Source: Anisakis pegreffii (Eukaryota; Nematoda; Chromadorea; Rhabditida; Anisakidae). Taken from it: a DNA stretch of 64,000 bases. Positions 37,601-47,700 of the stretch are shown here, piece by piece. The notes beneath the pieces were generated by a model. It was not told the origin of the DNA. It ran no database searches and worked only from the letters and a program-made list of their open reading frames with translations. Position numbers and translations under genes: made by a program. Each line of letters starts with the position of its first letter. Within the stretch, counting starts at the first letter, position 1. The stretch is from assembly GCA_035041965.1 (NCBI GenBank), contig JAPYMA010000902.1, forward strand, positions 186,001-250,000, written 5' to 3'.

Positions 37601-40254
37601 TCATTCAACAACTGACCAATTTGAACACTCAGCATTTTTAACGAGAGAAGCTGTAATAATTAAGCCTTAAGAAGCATACGTGATCATGCGTTCTGCCCAT
37701 ATAACAGAGAGAACAAACTCTCTATGTTTCAGCCTGCGTTCTCCGCGCCAACCAACACCCTATCAGCCATCTAAGTCCCTCTAAAAACAATAATCAATTC
37801 TCAAACCTCAAACCAATACCAGGATTCTCTAGTGTGCTAGAGTTCGAACGTAAAGAACTACATCCTTAATCATCACTTTGTATCCATCATCACCGTTACC
37901 CACCGAATGATACATCCTTACACTAATTAACGAAGGAGAAATGGGGACAGATCGGAGACATTTCACGGACAAATCAAACGACACGAAGAATGAACGATGA
38001 GTAACGCCATGTGAATTGACACTGGAACAACGTCTCAAATTCTTACAGATAATTTACCTGATTGAGTCTTCCTCTGAAACCATCCACGAAATCCATCGAA
38101 TTACTCTCCTCTTTCCATTCACCTTCCCTGCTTGATTGCTGCGTTAAGCGTTTCACCGTGAAATTCCATTCATCACATAGCGAGATGCCTATTTGGATTA
38201 GTTCGACTGTCTTTTCATCTCTCCATAAATTTGTAGCGTCGATTTTATCAGTTATTGCATCCACCAGAGCGTTTCCTTAATGCTCCTCTTTATAGCTTAT
38301 TCGTTTGGTTCCGGTGTAATGAAATGGCACGATCACACTGAACAGATATCGTTTGTGGTACCACAGCAATACTGTCTTAGTGATTCACATCCCTCAGTTC
38401 GCTCTTTATTTTCAACTCAAAACTTCATCTGTGATTTGGTTAGGAACTGAAGATATGGAGGCGTATGAGAAATGCTCTTTGAGCAATAGTGATATGTGCT
38501 GTAAAAACTGATCATTCATCAGCACATTCCGTGGAATAAATAAATCATTGACCATACCGAGTCTATGGATCAGCTGTTTCATGCGATTTTCAGGGTATCG
38601 TTCCACACAGTGCCACAGATTATAGATGCAATCTTCCGCATCCTGAATGAACTCACTCAGCTCTTCCAGAGATTTCTCTCTCATCACATCAATCTTATCA
38701 GCAAGTGATTCAAATGCCTCATAATACTGCACTGCTGTGTCATCGTTACTTTTCTCCTCGCTTCTTTTCCTCCAATATCGAATTTCTTCGCGCAATGAAT
38801 AGAGACCTTCAAATGCGATATCTCTTTACTTGCAGATTCTCTTCACATATTCCGAACAAACTTTATATTAGTAAATTGCTTAAAATGCTCAAAGTTGTGT
38901 GGGTTTCTGTGTGATTCCCTGGAATACTCTCATCGTGTTTCCATATCAGTTTTGCTTTTGTTCGAAGCATTTTCGATAGATTCGCTCGCGAATCTTTTCG
39001 AAATTTAATCTGAACGAACCGTCGCTGTTCTGCTTATCAATATCGTTTGTTACGCTGAGAGTGTGCTCGAGTTCCTTGACAAGACTGATCAACTGGGTGT
39101 TAGCTTGTACAGATGGTGAACGGTTTGCTGATGTCTTCAATAGAGATTTACTGAACACCTTAAAATTTCTCCTTTATTCCTTTATTCCTCCATCTTCCAA
39201 AGAGCACAGCAAGCTTCACTCCAAATTCATCTATTTGATGATTACACACCTTACGATTCGCATTTCTTGCGATGACACTACCAGTGGATCAAAGCCAATC
39301 AGCTAGTGGGAGCAATGTCGAGAAGAAACGATCACTGAGCTAACAGATAATCGATAGATCAGAAATCAAATTATGTTGATTTATATATTTAAACTGTTCC
39401 AAACGAAAAAACAACAGCAAAGTTGTTCACATAAATTTGCTTTTTGAGTGTTCACATAAATAACAATTAAAATGAAGAAAATGAACTTGTTGTAAGGACG
39501 CAAGAAGTGTTTGATTGAGTTGTGCTTGACTCGTTAAAACACCAACAATCCTCTTGTAGTTATCGTCTGTCAACGGAACTGAGTTCAACTTATAGAAGAT
39601 TATTCGCTGACTTATTGGATTATCTTCCTTTAACTCATTACTCAGCACAACATTGCTTTTCTGAAATCATTATTTATTAACTGATTCATACCACATTTGC
39701 TTTGATACGATGATTTCGTCTAGTGTTTCAACGACAAAGGTCATTCCCTTTCGAGTGCATGCTATTAGCATAAGCCAGAATGAAACAGATATTCATGGGT
39801 AATTACTGCAATTCATCCGATAGTAAAATTATCGTTGGAACAACTGTTTGCTGGCACCAATTTCAAACGTCTATCTGGCTCTTTCGCAGAATAGCTTTAC
39901 AATTCCTAGTTTTCGTTTAGGACTGTGACTCATTTCCTAGAACATTCGATGCTCTTGAATTCATACGAATTTTCAGGAGTGATTTGGAAATCTCGATCAG
40001 TGATTAGAAAGAGTATAAATCGTTGAACCGTACTGGTAGGAGGATGTCATCGATAAACATGGTTGGAAGGAAACGAGACAGACCTGTTGATAACGATTGA
40101 AAACAAGTAATGGTGTTGCACTGTCACAGAATTTGTGTAATGCTCGAACGTTGCTGAGTTTATCTTCGACCAAATTCAGCGCAGCAATGTGTGACGCAAC
40201 TCGGAGGATGTAACTCTTTCTGGGATCGTTTCTACCGTCTTCGTCTTTCGACAT
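4671..40254 (-). CDS. che-3: Cytoplasmic dynein-2 heavy chain (intraflagellar transport motor)
   Basis: Retrograde IFT motor that hauls cargo from ciliary tip to base (DYNC2H1; CHE-3 in nematodes). Exons in transcript order: 40254-40084, 39660-39487, 39158-39020, 38806-38558, 38275-38058, 37650-37492, 37183-37094, 36998-36926, 36709-36475, 35930-35803, 35569-35326, 35098-34887, 34574-34379, 34250-34171, 33617-33500, 32917-32804, 32716-32589, 32321-32195, 32024-31908, 31725-31576, 31287-31085, 30800-30645, 30385-30274, 30205-29960, 29529-29446, 29160-29073, 29002-28854, 28754-28636, 28573-28457, 28197-28084, 27992-27888, 27729-27506, 27368-27254, 27127-27064, 26978-26911, 26784-26641, 25552-25460, 25328-25187, 25050-24969, 24874-24751, 24672-24568, 24430-24362, 23948-23772, 23629-23560, 23436-23336, 23127-23006, 22853-22752, 22577-22397, 22207-22022, 21840-21695, 21577-21343, 21187-21038, 20246-20081, 19839-19758, 19560-19502, 19310-19194, 18962-18876, 18800-18655, 18456-18234, 18057-17915, 17622-17431, 17161-17024, 16900-16793, 16607-16441, 16088-15965, 15724-15603, 15337-15193, 15076-14978, 14760-14608, 14361-14173, 13969-13867, 13186-13023, 12794-12675, 12590-12456, 11978-11832, 11470-11315, 11022-10912, 10786-10582, 9441-9329, 9229-9053, 8739-8479, 8255-8168, 7972-7788, 7274-7108, 7009-6853, 6690-6583, 6476-6277, 5217-5022, 4829-4671. 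The frame closes over the whole chain at about 4242 residues, against about 4300 in vertebrates. Edges of exons 8 and 26 may be off by one base. Confidence 0.95.
5218..6276 (-). other. che-3 intron 87 holding a GC-rich degenerate repeat
   Basis: A 1059-nt intron between exons 88 and 87. Its middle (about 5520-5745) is far richer in C and G than the surroundings, with CTCCCCGACTTTT, GGAATTGTCGGGA and ACCCCATTCCCCGG words, and with opposing GGGG and CCCC tracts at its two ends. The word CTCCCCGACTTTT is the complement of one repeated in the hAT element at 9953-10510, so this may be a decayed relative. No target duplication was found. Confidence 0.4.
7531..7641. repeat. Small terminal-inverted-repeat element in che-3 intron
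   Basis: Left arm GGAGGGCAATCGCGAG...ATTCCGCTA; right arm, read on the other strand, AGAGGTGGGCAATAGCG...ATTCCGCTA. The arms pair over roughly 28 bases and the whole unit is about 110 bp. The ends resemble hAT-type termini. The flanking 8-mers match only partly, so a target duplication is not proven. It sits in the intron between che-3 exons 83 and 84. Confidence 0.5.
9945..10518. mobile_element. Non-autonomous hAT-type miniature transposon (558 bp plus target duplication)
   Basis: The 8-bp direct repeat GTCATGAA at 9945-9952 and 10511-10518 flanks a 558-bp unit (9953-10510). Its ends are CAGTGTTCGTCGGGGAGC on the left and, read inward from the right on the other strand, TAGTGTTCGTCGGGGAAC: 16 of 18 positions match. 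An 8-bp duplication with YAGTG termini is typical of the hAT superfamily. It encodes no transposase. Both arms are built from GC-rich subunits with GTCCCCGCGGGGAG and AAAAAGTCGGGGAGCAAATT words, while the centre (about 10115-10285) is AT-rich. The perfect duplication argues for a fairly recent insertion. It lies in the che-3 intron between exons 78 and 79. Confidence 0.85.
13970..14172 (-). other. che-3: GC-AG intron (che-3 intron 70)
   Basis: The coding sequence ends ATC ACT CAG and the next in-frame codon but one is TGA. The following exon starts GTG GAA TTA (VELGVRFGK). The donor is therefore CAG|GCATGA, a GC donor with weaker downstream consensus than intron 18. There is no GT between the conserved block and the stop. 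Confidence 0.65.
14978..17161 (-). other. che-3: che-3: stalk coiled coil and microtubule-binding tip
   Basis: Exons 62-68. The ascending coil runs from [20 protein letters not shown] to [14 protein letters not shown]. The tip region contains [20 protein letters not shown] and [13 protein letters not shown] (exon 64), then [11 protein letters not shown] and [10 protein letters not shown] (exon 65). Exon 66 has [20 protein letters not shown], and the descending coil follows in exons 67-68. This order is diagnostic of a dynein stalk. Confidence 0.93.
17915..19839 (-). other. che-3: che-3: AAA4 module
   Basis: Exon 54 (19758-19839) encodes [14 protein letters not shown]. Exon 58 (18655-18800) carries the AAA4 loop [19 protein letters not shown], and exon 59 has [10 protein letters not shown]. 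The loop has Arg in place of the usual Lys, as in remembered vertebrate DYNC2H1 (AGRSGVGRR). Exon 55 is short compared with vertebrates, so this part of the protein is about 10-20 residues smaller. Confidence 0.88.
19418..19523 (-). repeat. Duplicated segment, copy A (spans che-3 exon 55 / intron 55 boundary)
   Basis: About 105 bp, roughly 90% identical to copy B at 19847-19952, same orientation. On the coding strand copy A starts inside exon 55 (last about 20 coding bases, TCATGCAATGACGGCTCGG), includes the donor GTAGGTGG and runs into the intron. Confidence 0.85.
19847..19952 (-). repeat. Duplicated segment, copy B (in che-3 intron 53)
   Basis: Paralogous copy of the exon 55 end plus its 5' splice site, placed upstream in the intron between exons 53 and 54 and running up to the acceptor of exon 54. 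It brings an intact donor (CTCGG|GTAGGTGG) but no acceptor of its own, so it is probably spliced out as intron. An effect on splice-site choice is possible. Confidence 0.8.
20081..21840 (-). other. che-3: che-3: AAA3 module with atypical Walker A
   Basis: The P-loop GPDGCGKET is in exon 50 (21695-21840). The position that is Ser/Thr in a canonical Walker A is Glu here; remembered vertebrate DYNC2H1 also lacks Ser/Thr (GPEGCGKG), so this looks like a dynein-2 trait rather than damage. Exon 51 carries [16 protein letters not shown] and [17 protein letters not shown], the Walker B/linker-contact part. Confidence 0.9.
20863..20910. repeat. Two-copy tandem repeat, unit 24 bp
   Basis: Two head-to-tail copies sharing GATTCAGCTTCGCGTCC inside the 791-nt che-3 intron between exons 52 and 53. 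No function is visible. Confidence 0.7.
22022..23948 (-). other. che-3: che-3: AAA2 module
   Basis: Walker [12 protein letters not shown] lies in exon 43 (23772-23948). The Walker B region [18 protein letters not shown] lies in exon 45 (23336-23436), and the sensor region [11 protein letters not shown] plus [10 protein letters not shown] in exon 46. AAA2 normally binds ATP without turnover in dyneins. The order and spacing follow DYNC2H1. Confidence 0.92.
26001..26055. repeat. Perfect 12-bp inverted repeat (hairpin)
   Basis: CAGCTGCTAAAT at 26001-26012 pairs with ATTTAGCAGCTG at 26044-26055 over a 31-nt loop. It lies in the che-3 intron between exons 36 and 37, directly beside the dispersed repeat copy starting near 26060. 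Confidence 0.7.
26060..26298. repeat. Dispersed GAAGCTGGAGCC-type repeat, copy 1
   Basis: Degenerate array of GAAGCTGGAGCTAGAG-like words followed by a tail GAGTCAGG, a T-tract, CAAATTT and GGGCATCACTGGTTA. The same layout recurs at 42171-42352 and 42741-43042. It lies inside a che-3 intron. The open frame through it (26070-26297) is repeat sequence, not a gene. Confidence 0.65.
32025..32194 (-). other. che-3: GC-AG intron (che-3 intron 18)
   Basis: Exon 18 must end ...ATA CAG and exon 19 begin GTG ATT to match the dynein-2 linker without gap or insertion. The donor on the minus strand then reads CAG|GCAAGG, a classical GC donor with strong flanking consensus; the acceptor is TTGCAG. No GT donor fits the frame. 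Confidence 0.75.
33830..34080. repeat. Degenerate telomere-like low-complexity tract
   Basis: In the che-3 intron between exons 14 and 15. The right part contains AAGCCTAAGCCTTAACC, CTTAGTCTAAGACTAAACC and CTCAGTCTCAGTCC. The left part carries G-rich counterparts such as GAGGCTAGGTCTGAACTTAAG. GCCTAA is the nematode telomere unit, and the change of strand bias near 33915 looks like a folded-back array. Copies are highly degenerate, so this is suggestive only. Confidence 0.4.
34577..34680. repeat. Imperfect tandem duplication
   Basis: AACATAGATAAA...ATCATTATAT occurs twice head to tail with an internal length difference, inside the che-3 intron between exons 12 and 13. Confidence 0.55.
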
Positions 40255-40275
40255 CCTAGAACATTATTGTTGGAT
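40255..40275 (-). promoter_or_regulatory. che-3: Probable trans-splice acceptor for che-3
   Basis: On the minus strand the sequence reads ATGTTCTAG|G-ATG: a splice acceptor one nucleotide before the start codon, with no recognisable upstream coding exon. This is the usual position for a spliced-leader acceptor in nematodes. A conventional non-coding first exon further upstream cannot be ruled out. Confidence 0.5.
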
Positions 40276-42170
40276 CATTGCACTTATCGTGCTTATTGAT
40301 AAGCTCTTAACGAGCGATTTCTTGCTGTGCTTGAGACGAAATCAGCACAGTAAATGATACTTCGCTTTTCAGAACAGCATAATATTACAAAATCTTTTTG
40401 GCATCCTTTTCCGAATTTGCTGTTAGATAAGGTAACTGAAGTTCCGATAATTTCTACTAATTGCCTGCATTACGGTAATGCTAAAGCATCATTCACGATT
40501 CAGAAACGTTCCTCTAGCTTCAATTGTACCGAATATGCAATGGTAATTGATGAAGTTTGGACTGGAAATGAAATTGATGGAAAGGGTAAAAAGCAACGAT
40601 AGTAAATGATATGGAACTGCAACTATTGAGTAGTGAAACTGAACTTTGTTACATGCAATTGATGAGAGTGCTGTGCGAATATGCTCAGCAATATGCTACT
40701 TGCCATCCGCATGAATTTCCGTTGCTATGACGACACTTTCGAGAGCGACAACAACGCAGGTTATGCAGCAGTTCTGTTCGATAGAAACACGAGCGTTGAA
40801 TGAGGTGGTGCGATGCTACTGTCGTTGAAGTGAGTGCGGCACATCTCATCTCATCATCCTAATTTGAAGTGCACTTCGAGTTTCATTAGCTCCACCGTTG
40901 AAAAAAAACAACTTCTGGAAGGCATATTGAAGCTGTTTTTAATCCCAAGTCGATTAGTGCCTTTCAAAGAAGCCAGGTGGAATTTCGATATAATTCTCTG
41001 GAAATAGCGTCGTTCATGAAAAAAAACCCACATTTACAGCTATACATGAGGAAAGCTGATCTCAAAAATACATGATCCATGGATGAGAAACAATGTGTAC
41101 AATTCGGTTCATTGAAAATATGATGAATATAATTAAGGACTGATTCTGTCCATAAATTTCTTATAAATATCGCTTCCTTATCGCTGAGAAATACGTTCAG
41201 CTTGCTGATCATAGCCATTCGATCATTTGAGTAGTTTCATGACCCCATATACTCGCTGACTTTTTTTCCTACCGAACAATCTGAGGTTACCTTGTTGACT
41301 GAGAATTTTCATTAAAATTGCTAATTTGGAGTCAGAGTTCATTACTGATGACATAAGTACGCAATTAGATTGTCTATGAGTCTGATTTGCTCATGTCAGT
41401 GATAGCATACCAAATATAAGATCTCCATCTCGTGACTCTTAGCTCTACTCGCCAGAAAATAATTACTGACTGTAAGGAACGAATCCACAGAAGACAACTG
41501 CACCTCCCATATCTATGGTCGTTGACCACATGTGTGCAAACAAAATCATAAAATTTAGTTGGATGTCAGCAACAGAATGGAGTCAGCTTTTCTCTTTGCA
41601 AACGTTCATGCAATGACCTGTTTTCTGCCTGATAGTGTAACGCCTTCGAAGGTAGAGTTGTTTGACTTGGAATGGATATCCATTCCACAAGAGCATCTGT
41701 TTTCCATTCTAAACCAGTGAAAGGCGATAAGCGAAGTAAAGCTTCCCAACTGATCATTTTCAAGTCATTTTTTATTCTTGCTAGGGGAAATTTTGAAAAA
41801 CTTTATGACCCGCACTCGGCCCATCCGCTGCAGTGTCGTTGCATAAAATAGTTCTTGTAACTGCAGTTTTAGTCTGATTGTGAGATTACTCGACTCCATC
41901 CTTCAAGACTTCTTTTCGCATTGAGGGGAAGATGCTTCTCTTTTGCGATATTTCGTAACATTCTTTGGTATCGATTCAACTGGACAAATCCTATCTCATG
42001 TGATGTCTTAATCATCATAACTCATGTCATAGCTGTTGTCCGAAGAGGTTGAATCAGGAGCTGCAATTGAGTCCATCGAAAAATATTACGGCAGGGGTGA
42101 GACGATATGCTGAATGAAAGAATGACACCTATTTGCTCTGCTTTCATCATGTTTGTTCTAGTGAAAATAT

Positions 42171-42352
42171 GCAACTGGAGACGGAGCCTAAGCTGGAATT
42201 TCGAGAAATTTTTTTCTGGAGGCACAGCCGAAGACGGAATCTCTCGAAGTAAGAACCGCAGCTGAATTTGAAGCCAAAATTTTAGAACTCCGGAACTGGA
42301 GCCGAAGATGAGTCAATGTTTTTTTTTTTCAAATTTGAGCATCACTAATGCT
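42171..42352. repeat. Dispersed GAAGCTGGAGCC-type repeat, copy 2
   Basis: Body words CTGGAGACGGAGCC, AGCCGAAGACGGAAT and GGAACTGGAGCCGAAG, then GAGTCAATG, a T-tract, CAAATTTGAGCATCACT. It has the same order of body and tail as copy 1 in the che-3 intron. Confidence 0.65.
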
Positions 42353-42740
42353 GAGTTTGTAAACCGCGTATTGATTGGTCTGCCTATTCAGTTCTAATTC
42401 CACCTAGCGATGTCTCTATTGCATTCAAGATGTTCTACTCCATGGAATAGAATTCAACAGTTCCAAAAAAGACCGCACAGAATAAAATAGAACAGAGGAG
42501 CAGAAGGGCTGAATAGAACAAAATAAAGTGGAAGTGCCCAAAGTGTGGAATATCACCACTTCTATTATCGCTTGCATTACTGTTCATCCTATAATATTCA
42601 TTTGTTTCACTCCATTCTCCTTAGCATTCTATTATTGACACACTGTATCCATGTACATAATAATAATCAGTTAAACTTCAAGTCCTCCCTCACAGCACCA
42701 ACAATCATAATTACGCGAAGTAATTACACAAAGCAAACAG

Positions 42741-43042
42741 TGAAGCTAGAGTCGGAGCTGGTAGTTTCAAGAATGTGGAGGCAGAGCCCAAGCTGAAGCT
42801 GAAAGTTTGAAAAAAGCTGGTTCGGAGCCTGAATTTTGAAAATGCAGAGCTGCATACAGAGCCAGAGATGAAGTGAAACTGGAGCCGGAGTCGAAATTCT
42901 AGAATTCCGAAGCTGGAGACAGAAGCAGAGGCGAATTTTTTTAAAATTTGGATCTGGCGATACAGCTGAAGCCGAACTTCCAGAACTGTGGACCTGGAAT
43001 CGGGGCCGAGTCAATTTTTTCAAATAGGGTATTACTGGTTAC
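42741..43042. repeat. Dispersed GAAGCTGGAGCC-type repeat, copy 3
   Basis: The longest copy. The body has CTAGAGTCGGAGCTGG, AGCCCAAGCTGAAGCTG, ACTGGAGCCGGAGTCG and GAAGCTGGAGACAGAAG. The tail is GAGTCAATTTTTTCAAAT followed by GTATTACTGGTTA. Together with copy 2, 0.4 kb away in the same orientation, it may reflect local duplication. Confidence 0.65.
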
Positions 43043-46000
43043 GGTACTTAGTCAATGAAGTGCCTTTTCCTTTACATTCCCTCCTCTTTTGCTTTTCCCT
43101 CTTCCCTTCCCCTTTCTTGTTCCTTTTCAGTTTTCTCCCATCTTCCAAATGGATGCTGCTCTACGCCCCTGGCTACGTCACTGGAGATGGGATGAGCCTG
43201 GCGCTGAGCAAACATCATTAGATGCGAGTCGAAAGGCTAACGATTGATTCTGCAGCTGTAAGCTGAGAGACAACGATAAAACAAGTCTCAAATTCTCGAT
43301 TAAAAAACCCAACAAGAGACGATTTCAGTGGAAAGATTCGAAGACTCCCCTCCCACAAGAACATATCGTCTTCTTCACGCTTTGATCAGTCAGTTGTTCA
43401 GATTCTCTCGTTTGCACTACTGAGAACATGAAGGGAATATCAATTGCGAAACGTGCACACTTATGATATGCTGAACTTGCATTTGTACATACTTCCACTA
43501 TTCTATGATCAATAATCTTTCAAGACCATTCGGAACACAAGATCGACTGATGACAACAGCATCTCGGTCACGATCGAAAAACAGTCATATCAATCAATCA
43601 TCATGCTGCGTTCATCGTCCCCTGTGTTCATGTCGCTTCTGCGTTCGAATTCCTTCGTCAATCCGATTAACACTTGAATTGAACAATGAATGGCAGGCAC
43701 ATGTTTGAATGGATGGATGAATGAGCGATGGACAATCGTTCTGTGAGCTAATTATCTCATACCTTAGTAAGTACTGTCTGCTGTCTAGGTTCCTTCGTTC
43801 ATTATCATACTGGAGTCGTCATCTTACGTCCGACTTTGTTTTAAGTTACTCTTTATCTCATTCATTTCTATCTTTTCATTTCATATTGCCTGAAACCCTC
43901 ACTACTTTCTCATCAACCTAGTGGTGTTGCCGAGCTTGTCCATTCTCTCCAATCGTTCCAATGCAGCCTTCGGTGAGTGGAAGCTTTGTGTGGTGCTGAG
44001 TGATAGATCGACTGATTGAACTTAAACTTATGATGGATTGATCTGTTTGTTCTTCCTTCAAGTATTTGGCGATCAATTTTGTTATTTTGCAACTCATTTT
44101 ATTTGTTCTTGATATCAGCATGATGTTGCTTATTTATTTGTGAGTGGTTGTTTTGAAGGGTACTCATTTTGCCGATATATTATGTGATTGCCATCGTTCA
44201 AAGTGGTGCACTGGGTTCTATCCAGATATACTGAAAATATGATCTGCTTTAGCTGCCATCGAATTACCTAAACCAAGCGTGAAATGTCTATATGTAAGCA
44301 TATTTCTTTATCACTCCTTATCATCCCCTATGGATTCTTCGATCACACGATATAAGTCATTACAGATTATGGGTTGCTTGGCCAGAGTCATTTATAAATT
44401 TGAATCAATTCACAAGATGTTGAATCGCGACTCGCGACAATTTGTCAAACATAGCGTGCGATGGAGCACGGAGAGAAATCAAGAAGGGCATTCGGCGTTT
44501 CAATGAAATGGTTCGTTACCGAATGAGAGAAACAGTGAAGTAGAAAAATATTGACGGCTTTTGGTTGGTTTGATGAGACAAGAGAAATTTGGGTTAGTCA
44601 CTAGATAAATTGATTGGTTGATGACAGATGCGGAGATGTTGATGTTGGGTGGAGAGAGACGTGTGGTTCAGAGATTAAACAGAACTTAACTGGTTGGAAA
44701 CGAAGTAACTCGCTGAAAGTAGAGATGGATAGATGCAGTGTGATAGTGCCGAAGAGGAGAGTGATTGATGAACCGAGGGGAATAATCAATCGCTGCGACG
44801 TTCGCGAATCGAGTGAATTGCAGTGGCGTTAGCGAATATTTGATGGTTGCTTTGTTGCAGATCGTTGTATTCCAGTGCTCATACTTTTTATCGACTGTAT
44901 CGTCGGCTGATGTGCGACTGCGCGTCTGATGAGCGAGAACGCCTTCTGATGGCCTGTGCTCAACAATCACCACACTCTAATTCTCGTCAACAACTATCCT
45001 ATACTAATCTCATTATCAGCCGCATAACCAATAAGCATTACTATAGCACTAATCAGAAGTCAATTAACAAAAAGTCATTATTACCTCGTAACAACGAGAA
45101 CAACACCGTTCTCAAATTGGTCGTGTTTTGCTGTTGTTGCTACTCATTCTTCACCGAGCACCAGATATTACCGTTCAGCAGCCTGTCGAAACAATTCCTC
45201 GTCGTAGCTTCTACCTCAGCTATAACGTTTCGTCACGACTGTTCAGATCAGCTTCATGAGGTTTGTTCATTCGTAACCAGTGCTTGTTTACCTATCTCGA
45301 CACCTGTCCTCTCATCATCGCAGCATCTCTCTGATTGTTTAATGAAGTTATTGTGCTCATGATTATTGTTCGTTGCTCTCAAAATTCATTATTGCGTGTT
45401 TGGGAAGAAGTCGCAAAAATTAGTGGTTTGTATGTGGAGGATCGACTGAGTATTAGTGGTTTTAAACATCGTTTGGATGTCTAGACGAATATTGATGAAA
45501 CTAAAAAGGTTGCATGTTTTTTTGAAGATGGCCTAAGGTAGAGTGAGAGCTTAGTCAGTTAATTAGTGTCTGATGTAAGATTATCTCTCGTGTGACACAG
45601 ACACATTAAATTATTATTCACTAAAATAGGTCCATTAACATAAACGGAAAGTTGTTTTGCACTTAGGTTATAGGGAAAGGGCGATCGATTCTGGAACGGA
45701 TAATGAGATTGCAGGTGGATGAAGGGCTTTGCTGAAATAAAGGTAGCAGTGGTCTGTAGCTCTTTTTGTACGACAACGGGCAATGGTATGTAGATGAAGC
45801 ACTAGTGAAGATCATGTATGGAATTGATTCCAACTGTTTAAGTCGTTGTTTTTAATAAACTCACCATTTAAACTCACCATCAAACTGAAATGCGAATGAT
45901 AAAGGAGAATGAAATTGAATGCGTTATCGAGCGCTTTCATACATTGCCTTAATCTTTGAACTGGAAACCGTATATCATCACAATTTCATTATTATCTAAT

Positions 46001-47666
46001 TGCGAGTGAAACGAAGAGGCGACTTCTTGGAAAATTTTATTCGTTTCTTTCGCGAAAATAACGCGAAGGACTGCTTTGAGTTGATTCTGTCACAAATTCA
46101 TTCGCATGAAACCAACAGAATCATGCATCAAAAAGTCTTATCGTTGCAAAACATTTCACCTGCAGCATTTCAACGTTTCATCGCCAATTCACGGACCGAA
46201 TCATAAGCAGTCATCAAGTGCAAAAGTTGCCCATAATGAATCCTGCGAGTTATTCCGAATAAGTGGTGAATATATCCATTCAGTTGTTCAAATTTATACA
46301 CTTGACAAACCTCTATGCATTTTCTCACCAGAAAAGCGATGGAAATGGTGAAGGATCTGGCTGAATGATGGCTTAACTGAGTTGAATTAATAATAAACTT
46401 GTGCTAGCCGATAACAGAAGTGATATTATAGTGGTGAACTGCTCAAATAACTACTTGCTTTACTGTGCTGAGTCGTCATTTCGTTGCTTGCTTACGGTTA
46501 GCAGATCACTGGTCATTTCATTTCGATTTTGTTACGTTTTTCACCAAGCCTACATTCAATCCTGGATTCAGTCTGAATCATTCAAATATCCAATCCTAAT
46601 CTTGGATGCTTACCACGATCCTCTTGCTTCAGATGAAACCGAAACCGATATTCTTTTAGCTTATTTTCTCGCTGCTTTGCGGTTTCATCGTCCATTCATC
46701 ATTAGTCAGTTAATTCAACTAGCTCAGTGCTGACTCCGTTCACTAGTTCTGAGTTTAACGTTTCCTGTATAAAAAATAAAAGATATCTATTTAAGCATAC
46801 CTGTTTACTCCAGTTGCATACATCACTTGACAAACACTATTAAAACCATCTCTATTCATTTTGAGTTGTTGTTGCCATGGAAGTTGTGATGAGATGAGCT
46901 TTGCCCTTTTATCGATGCTCGTTAAGGTAATAAAGAATAGTTTGAATAGAAAGAAAGCAACCTATAGCGGAATAAAGCAACTCTATTAACCCTCGCATGA
47001 CGAACTGGCCTGAAAGGACCATCGCCAATTTCATGAATATTGTACCTACACACCTGAGATTTTGTGACTTCGTTCACTTCCCTGACCTCAATCAGAGGGA
47101 AAGAAGAAAGTTTATTGGATCAGATACGCAGTCTAGAGCATCACAGGCGAACCGGACTTCTCAGCGAAACGCCAATAATTATTACTCTTCTGAAATTCTG
47201 ACCTGTTGTAACTTTTGTAAAGATACATCAGAAAAGTGAACTGTGTTAAGTTATGTAAATCAGGTGATTATTGAAGCATCAACTGTAGAACACAAATTAT
47301 TTAGCACCGTTCTGCAAATTGAGTGAATCCAGAAAACGACATCGAAAAGCAAAAAGAAAACATGATAAAATAGCAACGGCCCAGTTCCTCGCGAAAATGT
47401 GACGAACGATTATGACTTTGTTCTCTCAACTCATTCATGACTGCACAATAAGAATGTAAAAGTGAAAGAAATATAAAATACAGTACAAATAACGTCCTGA
47501 ACACAATCAGAAAATCCGCATCAAATTTATTTTCAAGCATTACATTAAAATATGGCATACGGAACAAGGTCTTTCCCGTTTTATATCCGCACATGAAGTC
47601 GTCACCAAAGAGATCTCAGTCAGTTAATTATTTCTACATTTATTTACTTCAAACTGATCAATTTAT

Positions 47667-47700
47667 AACATCAACATGGGTGAAGAGTGCATTAGGCATC
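47667..47700. repeat. Short dispersed repeat, copy 1
   Basis: A 34-bp block beginning AACATCAACATGGGTGAAGA and ending CATTAGGCATC. It recurs with a few differences at 48515-48547 in the same orientation. Confidence 0.5.

Larger units (their letters stand above)
27506..40254 (-). other. che-3: che-3: N-terminal tail and linker region
   Basis: Exons 1-32 encode the tail (dimerisation, intermediate and light-intermediate chain binding) and then the linker that swings over the AAA ring. Recognisable dynein-2 landmarks in order: [20 protein letters not shown] (exon 11), [10 protein letters not shown] (exon 12), [19 protein letters not shown] (exon 15), [13 protein letters not shown] (exon 17), KTYLFDEFL (exon 23), [15 protein letters not shown] [16 protein letters not shown] (exon 24), [19 protein letters not shown] (exon 29) and [16 protein letters not shown] (exon 32). 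The last motifs are diagnostic of dynein heavy chain linkers. Confidence 0.92.

Noticed and set aside
37829..38038. Minus-strand frame ending [10 protein letters not shown], similar to a piece of vertebrate DYNC2H1
   Set aside because: It runs into a stop with no usable donor, and exon 5 joins exon 6 (37492-37650) directly with the right length and phase.
40964..41218. 84-codon minus-strand frame upstream of che-3
   Set aside because: No recognisable domain, no conserved neighbours; the che-3 start at 40254 already has its own acceptor.
44847..45362. 171-codon plus-strand open frame, longest in the 40-49 kb gap
   Set aside because: Composition is Ser/Cys/Leu-rich without motifs, it overlaps an equally open frame on the other strand, and no splice-compatible neighbours were found.
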